The notes under the pieces: model-generated
What the model was told of the DNA's origin: nothing
The model's database searches: none
The model's input: the letters and a program-made list of their open reading frames with translations, nothing else
NCBI RefSeq assembly: GCF_000367365.1
Contig: NZ_BARF01000025.1
Span: 310,001 to 374,000 of the forward strand
Length of the DNA: 64,000 bases
Reading direction: 5' to 3'
Source: Streptomyces prunicolor NBRC 13075
Lineage (GTDB): Bacteria > Actinomycetota > Actinomycetes > Streptomycetales > Streptomycetaceae
Shown here: piece by piece, positions 25,697 through 34,176 of the stretch
Position numbering within the stretch: the stretch's first letter is position 1
Layout of the letters: every line of letters starts with the position of its first letter
Made by a program: the position numbers and the translations under genes

Positions 25697-27150
25697 GCGG
25701 GCAGGTGCTGCCGTGCAGCCCGCAGGAGATCGGCACGCTGTTCCTGTTCGAGAAGCTGACGCCGGAGCAGCTCGGCAGGCTGTGCTGCGACGGGCAGGTG
25801 GAGCAGTTCGAGGCCGGTCCCGTCTACACCGAGGGTGACCCGGCCACCTGCTTCTACGTCATGATCGAGGGCACCGTCGTGCTGTCGCGGCGGGTCGGCG
25901 GCGACGATGTGGAGGTCTCCCGGACCTCGCAGCGCGGTGTGTACACGGGCGCGATGCAGGCCTACATCGGGGACCGGGTGCAGCAGGTGTACCTCAACTC
26001 GATGCGGGTGACGGAGCCGACGCGGTTCTTCGTGCTGCCCGCCGAGACGTTCGCGGCCATCATGAGCGAGTGGTTCCCGATGGCGGTGCACCTCCTGGAG
26101 GGTCTCTTCTTCGGTTCGAAGAGCACCCAGTTGGCGATCAGCCAGCGTGAACGGCTGCTGGCGCTGGGCTCGTTGTCGGCCGGGCTGACGCACGAGCTCA
26201 ACAACCCCGCAGCCGCTGCCGTCCGGGCCACCTCCACGCTGCGCGAGCGGGTGGCGAAGATGCGGCACAAGCTGCGCGTCATCTCCTCCGGCCCGTACTC
26301 GCGGGAGGACCTCGCCAACCTCATCGACATTCAGGAGCGCACGGCCGAACGGGTCGCCAAAGCCCCGTCGTTGAGCCCCCTGGAGGCCTCCGACCGCGAG
26401 GACGCGCTCACGGACTGGCTCGACGACCACGGCATCATGCAGGCCTGGCAGATCGCGCCCACGTTCGTGCAGGCAGGTCTCGACATCGACTGGCTTGACC
26501 AGGTCGCGGCGGCTGTGGACGAGGACGTCCTCCAGGCGGCGGTCGGCTGGCTGAGCTACACGGTCGAGACCGAGCTGCTGATGACGGAGATCGAGGACTC
26601 CACCACCCGGATCTCGAACCTGGTCGGCGCCGCCAAGCAGTACTCGCAGCTGGACCGTGCGCCCTACCAGGTCGCCGATGTGCACGAACTCCTCGACAGC
26701 ACCCTGCTGATGCTCGGCGGGAAGACCGGCGACCGGATCAAGGTCGTCAAGGACTACGACCGTACGCTCCCGAGGATCCCGGCCTACCCGGCGGAGCTCA
26801 ACCAGGTGTGGACCAACCTGATCGACAACGCGGTCTCCGCCATCAACAGCACAGGCGGAGAAGGCACGTTGACGGTACGGACGGCGCTGGTGCGCGACCA
26901 GCTGATGGTCGAGTTCCGCGACACGGGGCCCGGTGTGCCGCAGGAGATCCGCAGCCGTATCTTCGATCCGTTCTTCACCACCAAGCCGGTGGGCGAGGGC
27001 ACGGGGCTCGGTCTGGACATCTCCTGGCGGATCGTCGTCAACAAGCACCACGGCACCCTCCAGGTGGAGTCGGTGCCGGGCGACACCCGCTTCCAGGTCC
27101 TGCTCCCCCTCACCGCCGCCGACAACGAGACGCCCGAGGAGTCCGCATGA
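25693..27150 (+). CDS. Cyclic-nucleotide-binding-domain sensor histidine kinase
   Basis: 485 residues; ATG overlaps the previous stop (ATGA), implying coupled translation. cNMP-binding-like domain at about 15-125 (FEKLTPEQLGRLCC, EGDPATCFYVMIEGTVVLS). H167 in LGSLSAGLTHELNNPAAAA is the phosphorylated histidine. HATPase blocks: NQVWTNLIDNAVSAIN (N box), DTGPGVP (G1), IFDPFFTTKP (F box) and GEGTGLGLDIS (G2). No membrane segment, so a cytoplasmic sensor. It has no receiver of its own; the partner is almost certainly the upstream receiver-flavoprotein. The ligand may be a cyclic nucleotide, though the phosphate-binding cassette is not clearly conserved. Confidence 0.9.
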   Translation: MSGQVLPCSPQEIGTLFLFEKLTPEQLGRLCCDGQVEQFEAGPVYTEGDPATCFYVMIEGTVVLSRRVGGDDVEVSRTSQRGVYTGAMQAYIGDRVQQVYLNSMRVTEPTRFFVLPAETFAAIMSEWFPMAVHLLEGLFFGSKSTQLAISQRERLLALGSLSAGLTHELNNPAAAAVRATSTLRERVAKMRHKLRVISSGPYSREDLANLIDIQERTAERVAKAPSLSPLEASDREDALTDWLDDHGIMQAWQIAPTFVQAGLDIDWLDQVAAAVDEDVLQAAVGWLSYTVETELLMTEIEDSTTRISNLVGAAKQYSQLDRAPYQVADVHELLDSTLLMLGGKTGDRIKVVKDYDRTLPRIPAYPAELNQVWTNLIDNAVSAINSTGGEGTLTVRTALVRDQLMVEFRDTGPGVPQEIRSRIFDPFFTTKPVGEGTGLGLDISWRIVVNKHHGTLQVESVPGDTRFQVLLPLTAADNETPEESA

Positions 27151-27497
27151 GCGACATCGCCGGAATCGACCCCAACGTCCCGCCGAGCGGCGCCGGTTGC
27201 GTGGAGTGCGACGCGGCGGACGGCTGGTGGTTCCATCTCCGGCGGTGCGCGCAGTGCGGTCACGTGGGCTGTTGCGACGACTCCCCCGCCAAGCACGCCA
27301 CGGCCCACTACCAGTCCACGGGGCACCCGTTCATCCAGAGCTACGAACCCGGCGAGGACTGGTTCTGGAACTTCACCACCTCCGAGCTCTACGACTCCGG
27401 TCCCGAACTCACCGCCCCGGTGAGCCACCCGAAGGACCAGCCGGTGCCGGGCCCGGCGGGACGGGTGCCGGCGAACTGGGCCGAGACACTGCGCTGA
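27147..27497 (+). CDS. UBP-type zinc finger protein
   Basis: 116 residues, again with an ATGA overlap with the previous gene. GAGCVECDAADGWWFHLRRCAQCGHVGCCDDSPAKHATAHYQSTGHPFIQSYEPGEDWFW (in parts: CVECDA, CAQCGHVGCCD, HATAHYQSTGHP) is a complete ZnF-UBP domain with Cys and His ligands and the W-x-W ending. In eukaryotes this domain binds ubiquitin C-termini; bacteria of this type lack ubiquitin, so the ligand differs. Consistent placement behind a receiver-flavoprotein and kinase suggests it is the third component of the same signalling unit. A strong terminator follows. Confidence 0.9.
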   Translation: MSDIAGIDPNVPPSGAGCVECDAADGWWFHLRRCAQCGHVGCCDDSPAKHATAHYQSTGHPFIQSYEPGEDWFWNFTTSELYDSGPELTAPVSHPKDQPVPGPAGRVPANWAETLR

Positions 27498-27502
27498 ACC
27501 GG

Positions 27503-27542
27503 CTGGCCACCGGGCGGGAGCCGTCTCCTGCCCGGTGGCCAG
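27503..27542 (+). terminator. Strong intrinsic terminator of the kinase cassette
   Basis: CTGGCCACCGGGC (27503-27515) pairs with GCCCGGTGGCCAG (27530-27542). Inside, GGGAG and CTCCT add five more pairs (one G-U) around a CCGT loop. It starts six bases after the UBP gene stop. Confidence 0.85.
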
Positions 27543-27576
27543 GTGCGTTGTCAGTGGCGCGTGCCAGGATGGGAAC

Positions 27577-30540
27577 GTGTCGCACTCCGTAGCAGCAGCG
27601 CCCCTCATCGGCCGGGACGAGGAACTCGCCCGCCTCGCCGGTGTGCTGGAGCGCGCCCGCGCGGGTACGGCCGGGGCGGTGCTGATCGCCGGGGACGCGG
27701 GCGTCGGCAAGACCCGGGTCCTGGACGAGGTGGCGGTCCGGGCGGCGGGCGCGGGGATGACCGTGCTCACCGGGCACTGCGTCGACCTGGGTGACGTGGG
27801 TCTGCCGTATCTCCCCTTCACCGAGATCCTCGGTGTCCTCGCCGACGACGAACGCTTCGCCGCCGCGCTGGCCGCGCATCCGGCGGTCGACCGTCTCCTG
27901 GGCGCCGGTTCGGACGCGGCCCGGGACGCGGGCGGCAGGCTGCGGCTCTTCGAGGGCATCGCCGGACTGCTCGCCGACCTCTCCGACATCGCGCCCCTGC
28001 TCCTGGTCCTGGAGGACCTGCACTGGGCCGACCAGTCCTCCCGAGACCTGCTCCGCTTCCTGCTCAGCCGCGGCATCCTCCAGCGCCCGGCGGGGGGCGC
28101 GCCCACCCACCGCCTCGCGGCCTTCGCGTCGTACCGCGCGGACGACCTCCACCGCCGCCATCCCCTACGGCCCCTGCTGGCCGAGCTGGTGCGGCTGCCC
28201 GCCGTGGAGCGCCTGGAGCTGCGGCCCATGGGAGACGCGGAGGTCGCCCGGCTGGTGCGCGCGCTGCGCACGGGCCCGGTGCCGGACGGCACGGTCCGCC
28301 GGATTGTCGAGCGCGCCGAGGGAAACGCCTTCTACGCCGAGGAGTTGCTCGCGGCGAGCGACATGGAGGCGGGCGGGGTGCCGAGCGGTCTGGCCGACGT
28401 CCTGCTGATCCGTTTCGAGCAACTCTCCGACACCGCCCAGCAGGTGCTCCGCACCGCCGCCGTCGCCGGACGCCGGGTCGAGTACGACCTGCTGCGGGAC
28501 GCGGTCCGACTCCCCGAGGACGAGCTGGAGTCGGCACTGAGGGAGGCGGTCGAGCGGCAGCTCCTGGTCCCCGGGCACGGTGACACGTACTCCTTCCGGC
28601 ACGCCCTCGCCCGCGAGGCGGTCTACGCCGACCTGCTCCCCGGTGAGCGCTCCCGCCAGCACGGCGCGTTCGCCCGCCTCCTCGCCTCACGCGGCCACCC
28701 CGCCGAGAGCGCGGCGGAGCGTGCCCACCACTACCGCGAGAGCCACGACCTGGCCGAGGCGCTGGCCGCCTCCCTGGAGGCCGCCGACCACGCCCAGCGG
28801 GTGGGCGCACCCGCCGAGGAGCTACGGCAGCTGGAGACCGTCCTCGATCTGTGGTCGTCGGTCGACCCGGCCGCCCGGCCCGCGGGCGAGGGCATCGACA
28901 GCGTGACCCTCACCCTGCGCGCCTCGGCCGCCGCCGCGCACGCCGGGGACGCGCACCGCGCGGTCTCCCTCACCCGGTCCGCGCTCGCCGGGATCGGCCA
29001 GGACACGGACTCCGAGCTGGCCGCCCGGGTCCGCTACACGCTGGCCGGCAATCTCATGGGCGTCGACAGCCTCACGGCGGCGTTCGCGTACAGCAGTGAG
29101 GCGTTGGCGATGATCCCCGCCGAACCGCCCTCGCGGACCTGGGTGTGGGCGGCGGCCACCCATGTGCTGACGGCACGTCAGGTGGGTGAGGACGGGATCG
29201 CGCTGCGGGTCGCCCGCCAGGCCCTGCGTATCGCCGAGGAGCTCCAACTGACCGACGCCCGGGCCGATCTGCTGATCTCGCTGGCCACGCTCGAAAAGGG
29301 CGGCCGGCGCACCCGGGAGGGCCGGGAGCGGCTCGCGCAGGCACGCGAGCTGGCCCGGCAGGCCGGGCACGCGCCCGTGGAGATGCGTGCTCTGTTCCAT
29401 CTCGCCATCGGCAGTTTCGAGTCCGGGGACCTGGAGGAGTCGCTGCCCTGGCTCGCCGAGGGGTTGGACCGGGCCCGTCGCGCCGGGCTGCTGTCGTCGC
29501 CGTATCCGCTGGAGATGCGCTATCTCCAGCTTCTGGTTCTGTACACGCTGGGCCGCTGGGACGAGTGTGTGAAGGCCGCCGAGAGCGACGCGGACGTGCT
29601 GCCGCACGCGGGCGGTTTCACCATGGGACCGGCGCTGTATGTGGCGCTCGCGCGCGGTGACTTGGGGGCGGCAGGGCGGGCCCGTGCCCTGCTGGACGGG
29701 CCGTTCGACTGGATGGCCGCGATGGTGGCGGGCACCGCGCTCATCGACGCCGCCACCTTCGAGGGCGACCCGGAGGCGGCCGTGGAGCGAATGCGTGCCG
29801 CGGTCACGGCACTCACCGACGACTCCGGCCGGCGTCCCGACCTCGCGGTGCGGCTCGCCGCCCTCGCCCTGGCCGCGGTCGCCGACAAGGCCACCGCGCT
29901 ACGGCTCACCGGTGACGAGGCGGGGGTGCGCCGCTGGACGGACACCGCGACGGAACTCGTCGAGCTGGCCCGGTCCGTGGCCGCCGCAGGTGGCGACGCC
30001 CGACCTCAAGGGCCGGAAGGGCAGGCCTGGTTGGCCCGCGCCGAGGCCGAGTGGACAAGGGCGACCACCGGACCGGACGCGGAAGCCTGGGAGAAGGCGG
30101 TGACCGCGTTCGACTACGGCGATGTCTACGAACGGGCGCGGTGCCAATTCCGGTTCGCCGAGGCCCTGTTGGCGGCCGACCGCCGTGAGGAGGCGGCCGC
30201 CCAGGCCCGCGCGGCACGGGAGACGGCCGCCCGGCTGGGTGCCGCTCCCCTGCTCGCGCGGCTGGACGCGCTGATCCGCCGTGGCCGCCTGGGCGAGCAG
30301 GCGCGGGACGCCGGGGACCGCCCCTCGCCGCTGACGGCCCGCGAGCGGGAGGTCCTGCGGCTGCTCGCCCTCGGGCGCAGCAACCGCCAGATCGGCGAGG
30401 AGCTGTTCATCACCGGCAAGACGGCGAGCGTCCACGTCTCCAACATCCTCGCGAAGCTGGGCGCCGCGAGTCGTACGGAGGCGGTGGCGATCGCCTACCG
30501 GCAGGGGCTGATCACCCCGGAGGCCACGGCGTCCGGCTGA
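27577..30540 (+). CDS. LuxR-family ATPase regulator (LAL-type)
   Basis: 987 residues from GTG 27577. The N-terminal AAA/STAND module has APLIGRDEELARLAGVLERA, Walker A IAGDAGVGKTRV and Walker B PLLLVLEDLHWAD. A long helical, TPR-like middle runs about 380-890. The C-terminal GerE/LuxR helix-turn-helix is LTAREREVLRLLALGRSNRQIGEELFI...TASVHVSNILAKLGAASRTEAV. Large ATP-binding LuxR regulators of this design activate antibiotic or carbohydrate genes in actinobacteria. It is convergent with the esterase of the glycosidase operon and separated from the upstream cassette by a terminator, so the target is not obvious. Confidence 0.93.
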   Translation: MSHSVAAAPLIGRDEELARLAGVLERARAGTAGAVLIAGDAGVGKTRVLDEVAVRAAGAGMTVLTGHCVDLGDVGLPYLPFTEILGVLADDERFAAALAAHPAVDRLLGAGSDAARDAGGRLRLFEGIAGLLADLSDIAPLLLVLEDLHWADQSSRDLLRFLLSRGILQRPAGGAPTHRLAAFASYRADDLHRRHPLRPLLAELVRLPAVERLELRPMGDAEVARLVRALRTGPVPDGTVRRIVERAEGNAFYAEELLAASDMEAGGVPSGLADVLLIRFEQLSDTAQQVLRTAAVAGRRVEYDLLRDAVRLPEDELESALREAVERQLLVPGHGDTYSFRHALAREAVYADLLPGERSRQHGAFARLLASRGHPAESAAERAHHYRESHDLAEALAASLEAADHAQRVGAPAEELRQLETVLDLWSSVDPAARPAGEGIDSVTLTLRASAAAAHAGDAHRAVSLTRSALAGIGQDTDSELAARVRYTLAGNLMGVDSLTAAFAYSSEALAMIPAEPPSRTWVWAAATHVLTARQVGEDGIALRVARQALRIAEELQLTDARADLLISLATLEKGGRRTREGRERLAQARELARQAGHAPVEMRALFHLAIGSFESGDLEESLPWLAEGLDRARRAGLLSSPYPLEMRYLQLLVLYTLGRWDECVKAAESDADVLPHAGGFTMGPALYVALARGDLGAAGRARALLDGPFDWMAAMVAGTALIDAATFEGDPEAAVERMRAAVTALTDDSGRRPDLAVRLAALALAAVADKATALRLTGDEAGVRRWTDTATELVELARSVAAAGGDARPQGPEGQAWLARAEAEWTRATTGPDAEAWEKAVTAFDYGDVYERARCQFRFAEALLAADRREEAAAQARAARETAARLGAAPLLARLDALIRRGRLGEQARDAGDRPSPLTAREREVLRLLALGRSNRQIGEELFITGKTASVHVSNILAKLGAASRTEAVAIAYRQGLITPEATASG

Positions 30541-30581
30541 ACCTCACGTCACTGAACCTCACTTCACTGAAACTCACTTCG
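30537..30581. repeat. Three 15-bp tandem repeats between convergent genes
   Basis: CTGAACCTCACGTCA, CTGAACCTCACTTCA and CTGAAACTCACTTCG lie end to end at 30537-30581. They cover the LuxR stop and the esterase stop, so stops lie within repeat units and repeat-number change would scarcely affect either protein. Confidence 0.85.
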
Positions 30582-31800
30582 CGCAGTCGAGGCTCTTCAG
30601 GTCGACCGCGTCGGCCATGGCCGCCATCCCCTTGTCGTTGGGGTGGATATGGTCGCCGCCGTCGAAGAAGGGAAGCATCCTCTCCTGGTCGTAGGGGCTG
30701 CGGAGGATGTGGTCGAAGTCGGTGACGGCGTCCAACTCCCCGCTGCTCCTGATGAATTGGTTGACCTCCTGGCGTACCGCCTCGGCCGCCGGGTCCCATT
30801 CGGGCCAGCCCTTGAACGGGCCGACCGTGGCGCCGACGACACACTTCCCGGCCGCGTGCGCCCGGTCGATGATCTCGCGGTAGCCGGCGATCAGGTCCTG
30901 GGCGGTGACGCCGGAGTGGGCCTTGAGGTCGTTGACGCCCTCGAACAGGAACACCGTGCGGACGCCGGGCTGGGACAGGACGTCACGCTGGAGCCGGTTG
31001 AGCGCGCTCTGTCCGGCGCCGTCGGCGAGGACCTTGTTGCCGGATATCCCTTCGTTGGCCACGCCCTTGACGGTCGTGTCGGACTTCTGGAGTCGCCGGG
31101 CCAGGTAGTCGGGCCAGCGCCGGTTGAGGTCCGACGTCGACGCCCAGCCGTCCGTGATGGAATCCCCGAGCGTGACCACCGCGCCGATGCCCGCGCTCGG
31201 CCGTACGGAGACGGCGTCGAGGTAGTACCAGGAGCCGGTGGTGTCGGTCCAGGCGGTGGCGCTCTCCTCGCCGGTGTGGTCGCCCTGGGTGGCGTACGAC
31301 GTCTGCATGGCCATCCCGTGGCCGGTCGCCGGGCCCGCCGCGTCCGGGGAGTGGATGCTGACCACCAGGTTGGTCGCGGCGGGCACCTTGCCGGGGAGCG
31401 GGTCGCTGTAGGCGACCGCGCCGGCGGGGATCGTGACCGACTTCGCGCCGTCGAAGGTGAGCCGCCGGTTGGAGCCGGGGACGAGCGCGGCGCCCGTCCG
31501 CTGCACACCGGCGTAGACGTCGTCGAAGGTCAGCGGCCGGTCACCGAAGGCGTTCGAGAGCCGGATCCGCAGATCGCCGCCCGCGACACTGGTGTGCACG
31601 ATCAGGCGGTAGCTGCGGTCGGCGACGCCGTCGCCCAGGTGGTCGGCGCTCGCTCCCCAGGTGATGACGTCTTTCGGGTTGTTCAATGCCTTCACCTGTG
31701 TCGGTGCCTGGGATTGCGCGTGTGCGGGTCCGGCCTGGAAGGCGGCGGCGAGCAGGAGGAGTACGGCCGTGCGGCGCAGTCGTGCCCGTCCGCCCGTCAC
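30574..31800 (-). CDS. Secreted SGNH/GDSL esterase
   Basis: 408 residues from GTG 31798-31800, overlapping the GH95 stop by four bases (GTGA). Signal peptide in residues 1-27 (RLRRTAVLLLLAAAFQAGPAHAQ). Residues about 30-180 form a beta domain; the SGNH hydrolase follows with block I VVTLGDSITDGWAS (Ser), NEGISGNKVL (Gly), FLFEGVNDL (Asn) and DGGDHIHPND (Asp-x-x-His). Likely deacetylates or de-esterifies plant or bacterial glycans outside the cell, working with GH95 and GH27 in the same operon. Substrate is inferred from context only. Confidence 0.9.
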   Translation of the reverse strand: MTGGRARLRRTAVLLLLAAAFQAGPAHAQSQAPTQVKALNNPKDVITWGASADHLGDGVADRSYRLIVHTSVAGGDLRIRLSNAFGDRPLTFDDVYAGVQRTGAALVPGSNRRLTFDGAKSVTIPAGAVAYSDPLPGKVPAATNLVVSIHSPDAAGPATGHGMAMQTSYATQGDHTGEESATAWTDTTGSWYYLDAVSVRPSAGIGAVVTLGDSITDGWASTSDLNRRWPDYLARRLQKSDTTVKGVANEGISGNKVLADGAGQSALNRLQRDVLSQPGVRTVFLFEGVNDLKAHSGVTAQDLIAGYREIIDRAHAAGKCVVGATVGPFKGWPEWDPAAEAVRQEVNQFIRSSGELDAVTDFDHILRSPYDQERMLPFFDGGDHIHPNDKGMAAMADAVDLKSLDCAK

Positions 31801-34154
31801 CGGGCGAAGTCCTTCAACGTGACGGATCCACCGGGCTTGACGGTCACAGTGCGGGTCCTGCCGCCGTAGGCGACGGTCGTGGTGCGACCGCCGACGCTGC
31901 GGATCTTCGCCTCGGTGGGCTTGCCGTTCTTCCAGCGCAGGTCGACGACGAAGCCGCCGCGCGCGCCGGCCCCGGTGATCGAGCCGGACTCGGCCCAGGC
32001 GTCCGGGAGGGCGGGCAGGAGCTCCAGAAAGCCCGGGCGGGAGTACAGGAGCATCTCGGTCACGGCCGCCGGGGTGCCGAAGTTGGCCTCGATCTGGAAG
32101 ATGCCGCGGCCCTGTTCCACTTCGTAGATGTCGAAGAGGTTGAAGGCGGTGCCGTTGCTGCCGTTCTCGGACGGGCGGAGGTTGTTGACGACCAGCTGGT
32201 AGGCGTTGTCGGCGTTCTTGAGGCGGGCCCAGCACAGGCTGCGCCAGGCATTGGCCCAGCCGAAGCTGTTCATGCCGCGCGCGGTGAGCAGGGCGGTGGC
32301 GCCGTCGACGATGTCCTTCGGGGTGGAGCCGTCGGGGCGGATGCGGTCGCCGGGGAACAGGTTGATCAGCGGGGACAGGTGGCGGTGGGTGGTCTCGCCC
32401 AGGTTGTCGGGCGACATCCACTCCTCCAGCCAGCCGGACGTCGGGCTCACCTCGGGCAGGTACAGACGCCTGCGCAGGCCCGAGATCGTGTTCGCGAACC
32501 CGCTGTCCCGCTTCAACTCCGCGGAAGCCGCGGCGTAGTTGCCGAAAAGGGTCCACACCACTTCCTGGGCGTAGGTGTTGCCCCTGCCGTCCTGCGGACC
32601 CTGCTCCGGCGACCAGTCGTGGTCCGCGACCAGTACTTCCTTGCCGTTGTCGAGGGTGGTGGTGATCAGCCGCGCCTGCCAGAACTCGCAGGCGCCCTTG
32701 AGGAGGGGGTAGATCTTCTCCAGGTGGGTGCGGGAGTGCGTGAACTCGTAGTGCTCCCAGAGGCTGTTGGACAGCCAGGCGTTGCCCGCCGGGTGCCACC
32801 ACCAGCCCAGTCCGCCATAGGGGTTGGTGGAGAAGGCGACGGTCCAGCCGGCGACCTTCCCGCTGGTGTTGCGGAAGCGGTTGCGGGAGTCCTGGAACAG
32901 CCGGTGGGTGAGGTCGGTCCAGGACGACAGCTGGTCGACGCAGTAGTCGGTGAAGGCGTCGAAGGACGAGGACAGCCCCGCCCGGTCGGCCATCCAGTAG
33001 TTCATCTGGATGTTGATGTCGGTGTGGTAATCGCCCATCCAGTCCGGGTCGTTGCCGTCCAGCCACAGGCCCTGGAGGCCCATCGGCAGACTGCCGCGCG
33101 AGCCGGAGACCATGAGGTAGCGGCCGAACTGGACGTAGGCGGCCTCGAGTTCGGGGTCGGGGTCGCCGCTCGTGTGGCGGGCCTGGATCCGCTCCCAGGT
33201 GTCCAGCGCGCGCTGGTCGTCGGACGACGTGCCGAGCGAGAGCGCGAACGTGCCGAACGCGGCCCGGAAGTCGGCGACATGGGTGCTCAGCAGGGTCGCG
33301 GCCGAGTGCTGGGCGGCGGCGCGGACCTTGGTGCGGGCGAGCTTCTGCGGGTCGAGCTTGGGGTCGCGGAAACCGCGGGCGGCGTCCGGCGCGTAGTTGC
33401 TGCCGCCGCTCACCACCACGGTGAGGTCCTTGCACCCGGAGAACTCGATGTGCGCGCCGTTCACGGTGACCTGGCCGCCGCTGCCGTACGCGGTGACGGC
33501 GGCCCCGTACTTCAGGCCGTTGGCGAACTGGGCGCCGAAGGAGAGCGCGGCGGCCTCACCGTGCGTTCCCTCCAGGGTGACGGAGCCGGTGTAGCGTCCG
33601 CCTCCGCTCTGCGAGAAGTGGAGGACGATCGCGTCGTCGGGGCTGCTGGAGAAGACCTCCCGCTTGTACGTCACCCCCGAGCGGACGTAGGAGGCGCCCA
33701 CCACGCCCCGGTCGAGGTCGAGGGTGCGGCGGTAGCCGTTGACGGCGCCCAGGTCGTGGTCCGGGATGTCCACGGTGAGCCGGGCGAGCAGGGTCAGGGA
33801 CCCGAAGTCCGCGCGGCCGTAGGGGAATTGGCCGTCGGAGTCGAGGGTGCCGTTGAGGCCGCCGGTCCAGATCGTGGCGTCGGTGATCAGGAGGACCTCG
33901 TGGCCCGGGTCGTTGCTGGCGAGGGCGCCGAGCCGGCCGTTGCCGACGGGGAGGCCCTGTTCGATCATCGAGGTGTCGCCGGCGGGCGCCTGCCACCACA
34001 GGGTGTTGGGTGAAGTACCGCTGTCGTACGAGGTGTTGGCGGGTCGCTGGGGTGCGGCCGAGGCGGTGAAGGCGGGCAGGCCGGCGAGGGCGCCGGTGGC
34101 CGCGGCGAGGGCGAGCAGATTGCGTCTGGGCAGGTCGGGCAGTGCACTGGACAT
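31797..34154 (-). CDS. Secreted glycoside hydrolase family 95 (alpha-L-fucosidase-type)
   Basis: 785 residues from ATG 34152-34154. Tat-type signal PRRNLLALAAATGALAG with cleavage near SAAP. LWWQAPAGDTSMIEQGLPVGNGRLGAL is the GH95 N-terminal beta-domain signature, followed by the (alpha/alpha)6 catalytic region: MGDYHTDINIQMNYWMA, NPYGGLGWWWHPAGNAWLSN, VADHDWSPEQGPQDGRGNTYAQE and NLFDIYEVEQGRGIFQIEANFG. Length is standard. GH95 enzymes invert alpha-1,2-fucosides, with alpha-L-galactosidase activity in some. Coupled downstream esterase and upstream GH27 in one ROK-controlled operon suggest attack on galactose/fucose side chains. Confidence 0.92.
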   Translation of the reverse strand: MSSALPDLPRRNLLALAAATGALAGLPAFTASAAPQRPANTSYDSGTSPNTLWWQAPAGDTSMIEQGLPVGNGRLGALASNDPGHEVLLITDATIWTGGLNGTLDSDGQFPYGRADFGSLTLLARLTVDIPDHDLGAVNGYRRTLDLDRGVVGASYVRSGVTYKREVFSSSPDDAIVLHFSQSGGGRYTGSVTLEGTHGEAAALSFGAQFANGLKYGAAVTAYGSGGQVTVNGAHIEFSGCKDLTVVVSGGSNYAPDAARGFRDPKLDPQKLARTKVRAAAQHSAATLLSTHVADFRAAFGTFALSLGTSSDDQRALDTWERIQARHTSGDPDPELEAAYVQFGRYLMVSGSRGSLPMGLQGLWLDGNDPDWMGDYHTDINIQMNYWMADRAGLSSSFDAFTDYCVDQLSSWTDLTHRLFQDSRNRFRNTSGKVAGWTVAFSTNPYGGLGWWWHPAGNAWLSNSLWEHYEFTHSRTHLEKIYPLLKGACEFWQARLITTTLDNGKEVLVADHDWSPEQGPQDGRGNTYAQEVVWTLFGNYAAASAELKRDSGFANTISGLRRRLYLPEVSPTSGWLEEWMSPDNLGETTHRHLSPLINLFPGDRIRPDGSTPKDIVDGATALLTARGMNSFGWANAWRSLCWARLKNADNAYQLVVNNLRPSENGSNGTAFNLFDIYEVEQGRGIFQIEANFGTPAAVTEMLLYSRPGFLELLPALPDAWAESGSITGAGARGGFVVDLRWKNGKPTEAKIRSVGGRTTTVAYGGRTRTVTVKPGGSVTLKDFAR

Positions 34155-34176
34155 GGCGGTCTCCGAAAAGGTCGGC

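Noticed and set aside
31801..33435. Possible large fusion upstream of the SGNH esterase
   Set aside because: The extension is in a different frame of the GH95 gene, which has clear family motifs. The esterase has its own GTG and signal peptide.
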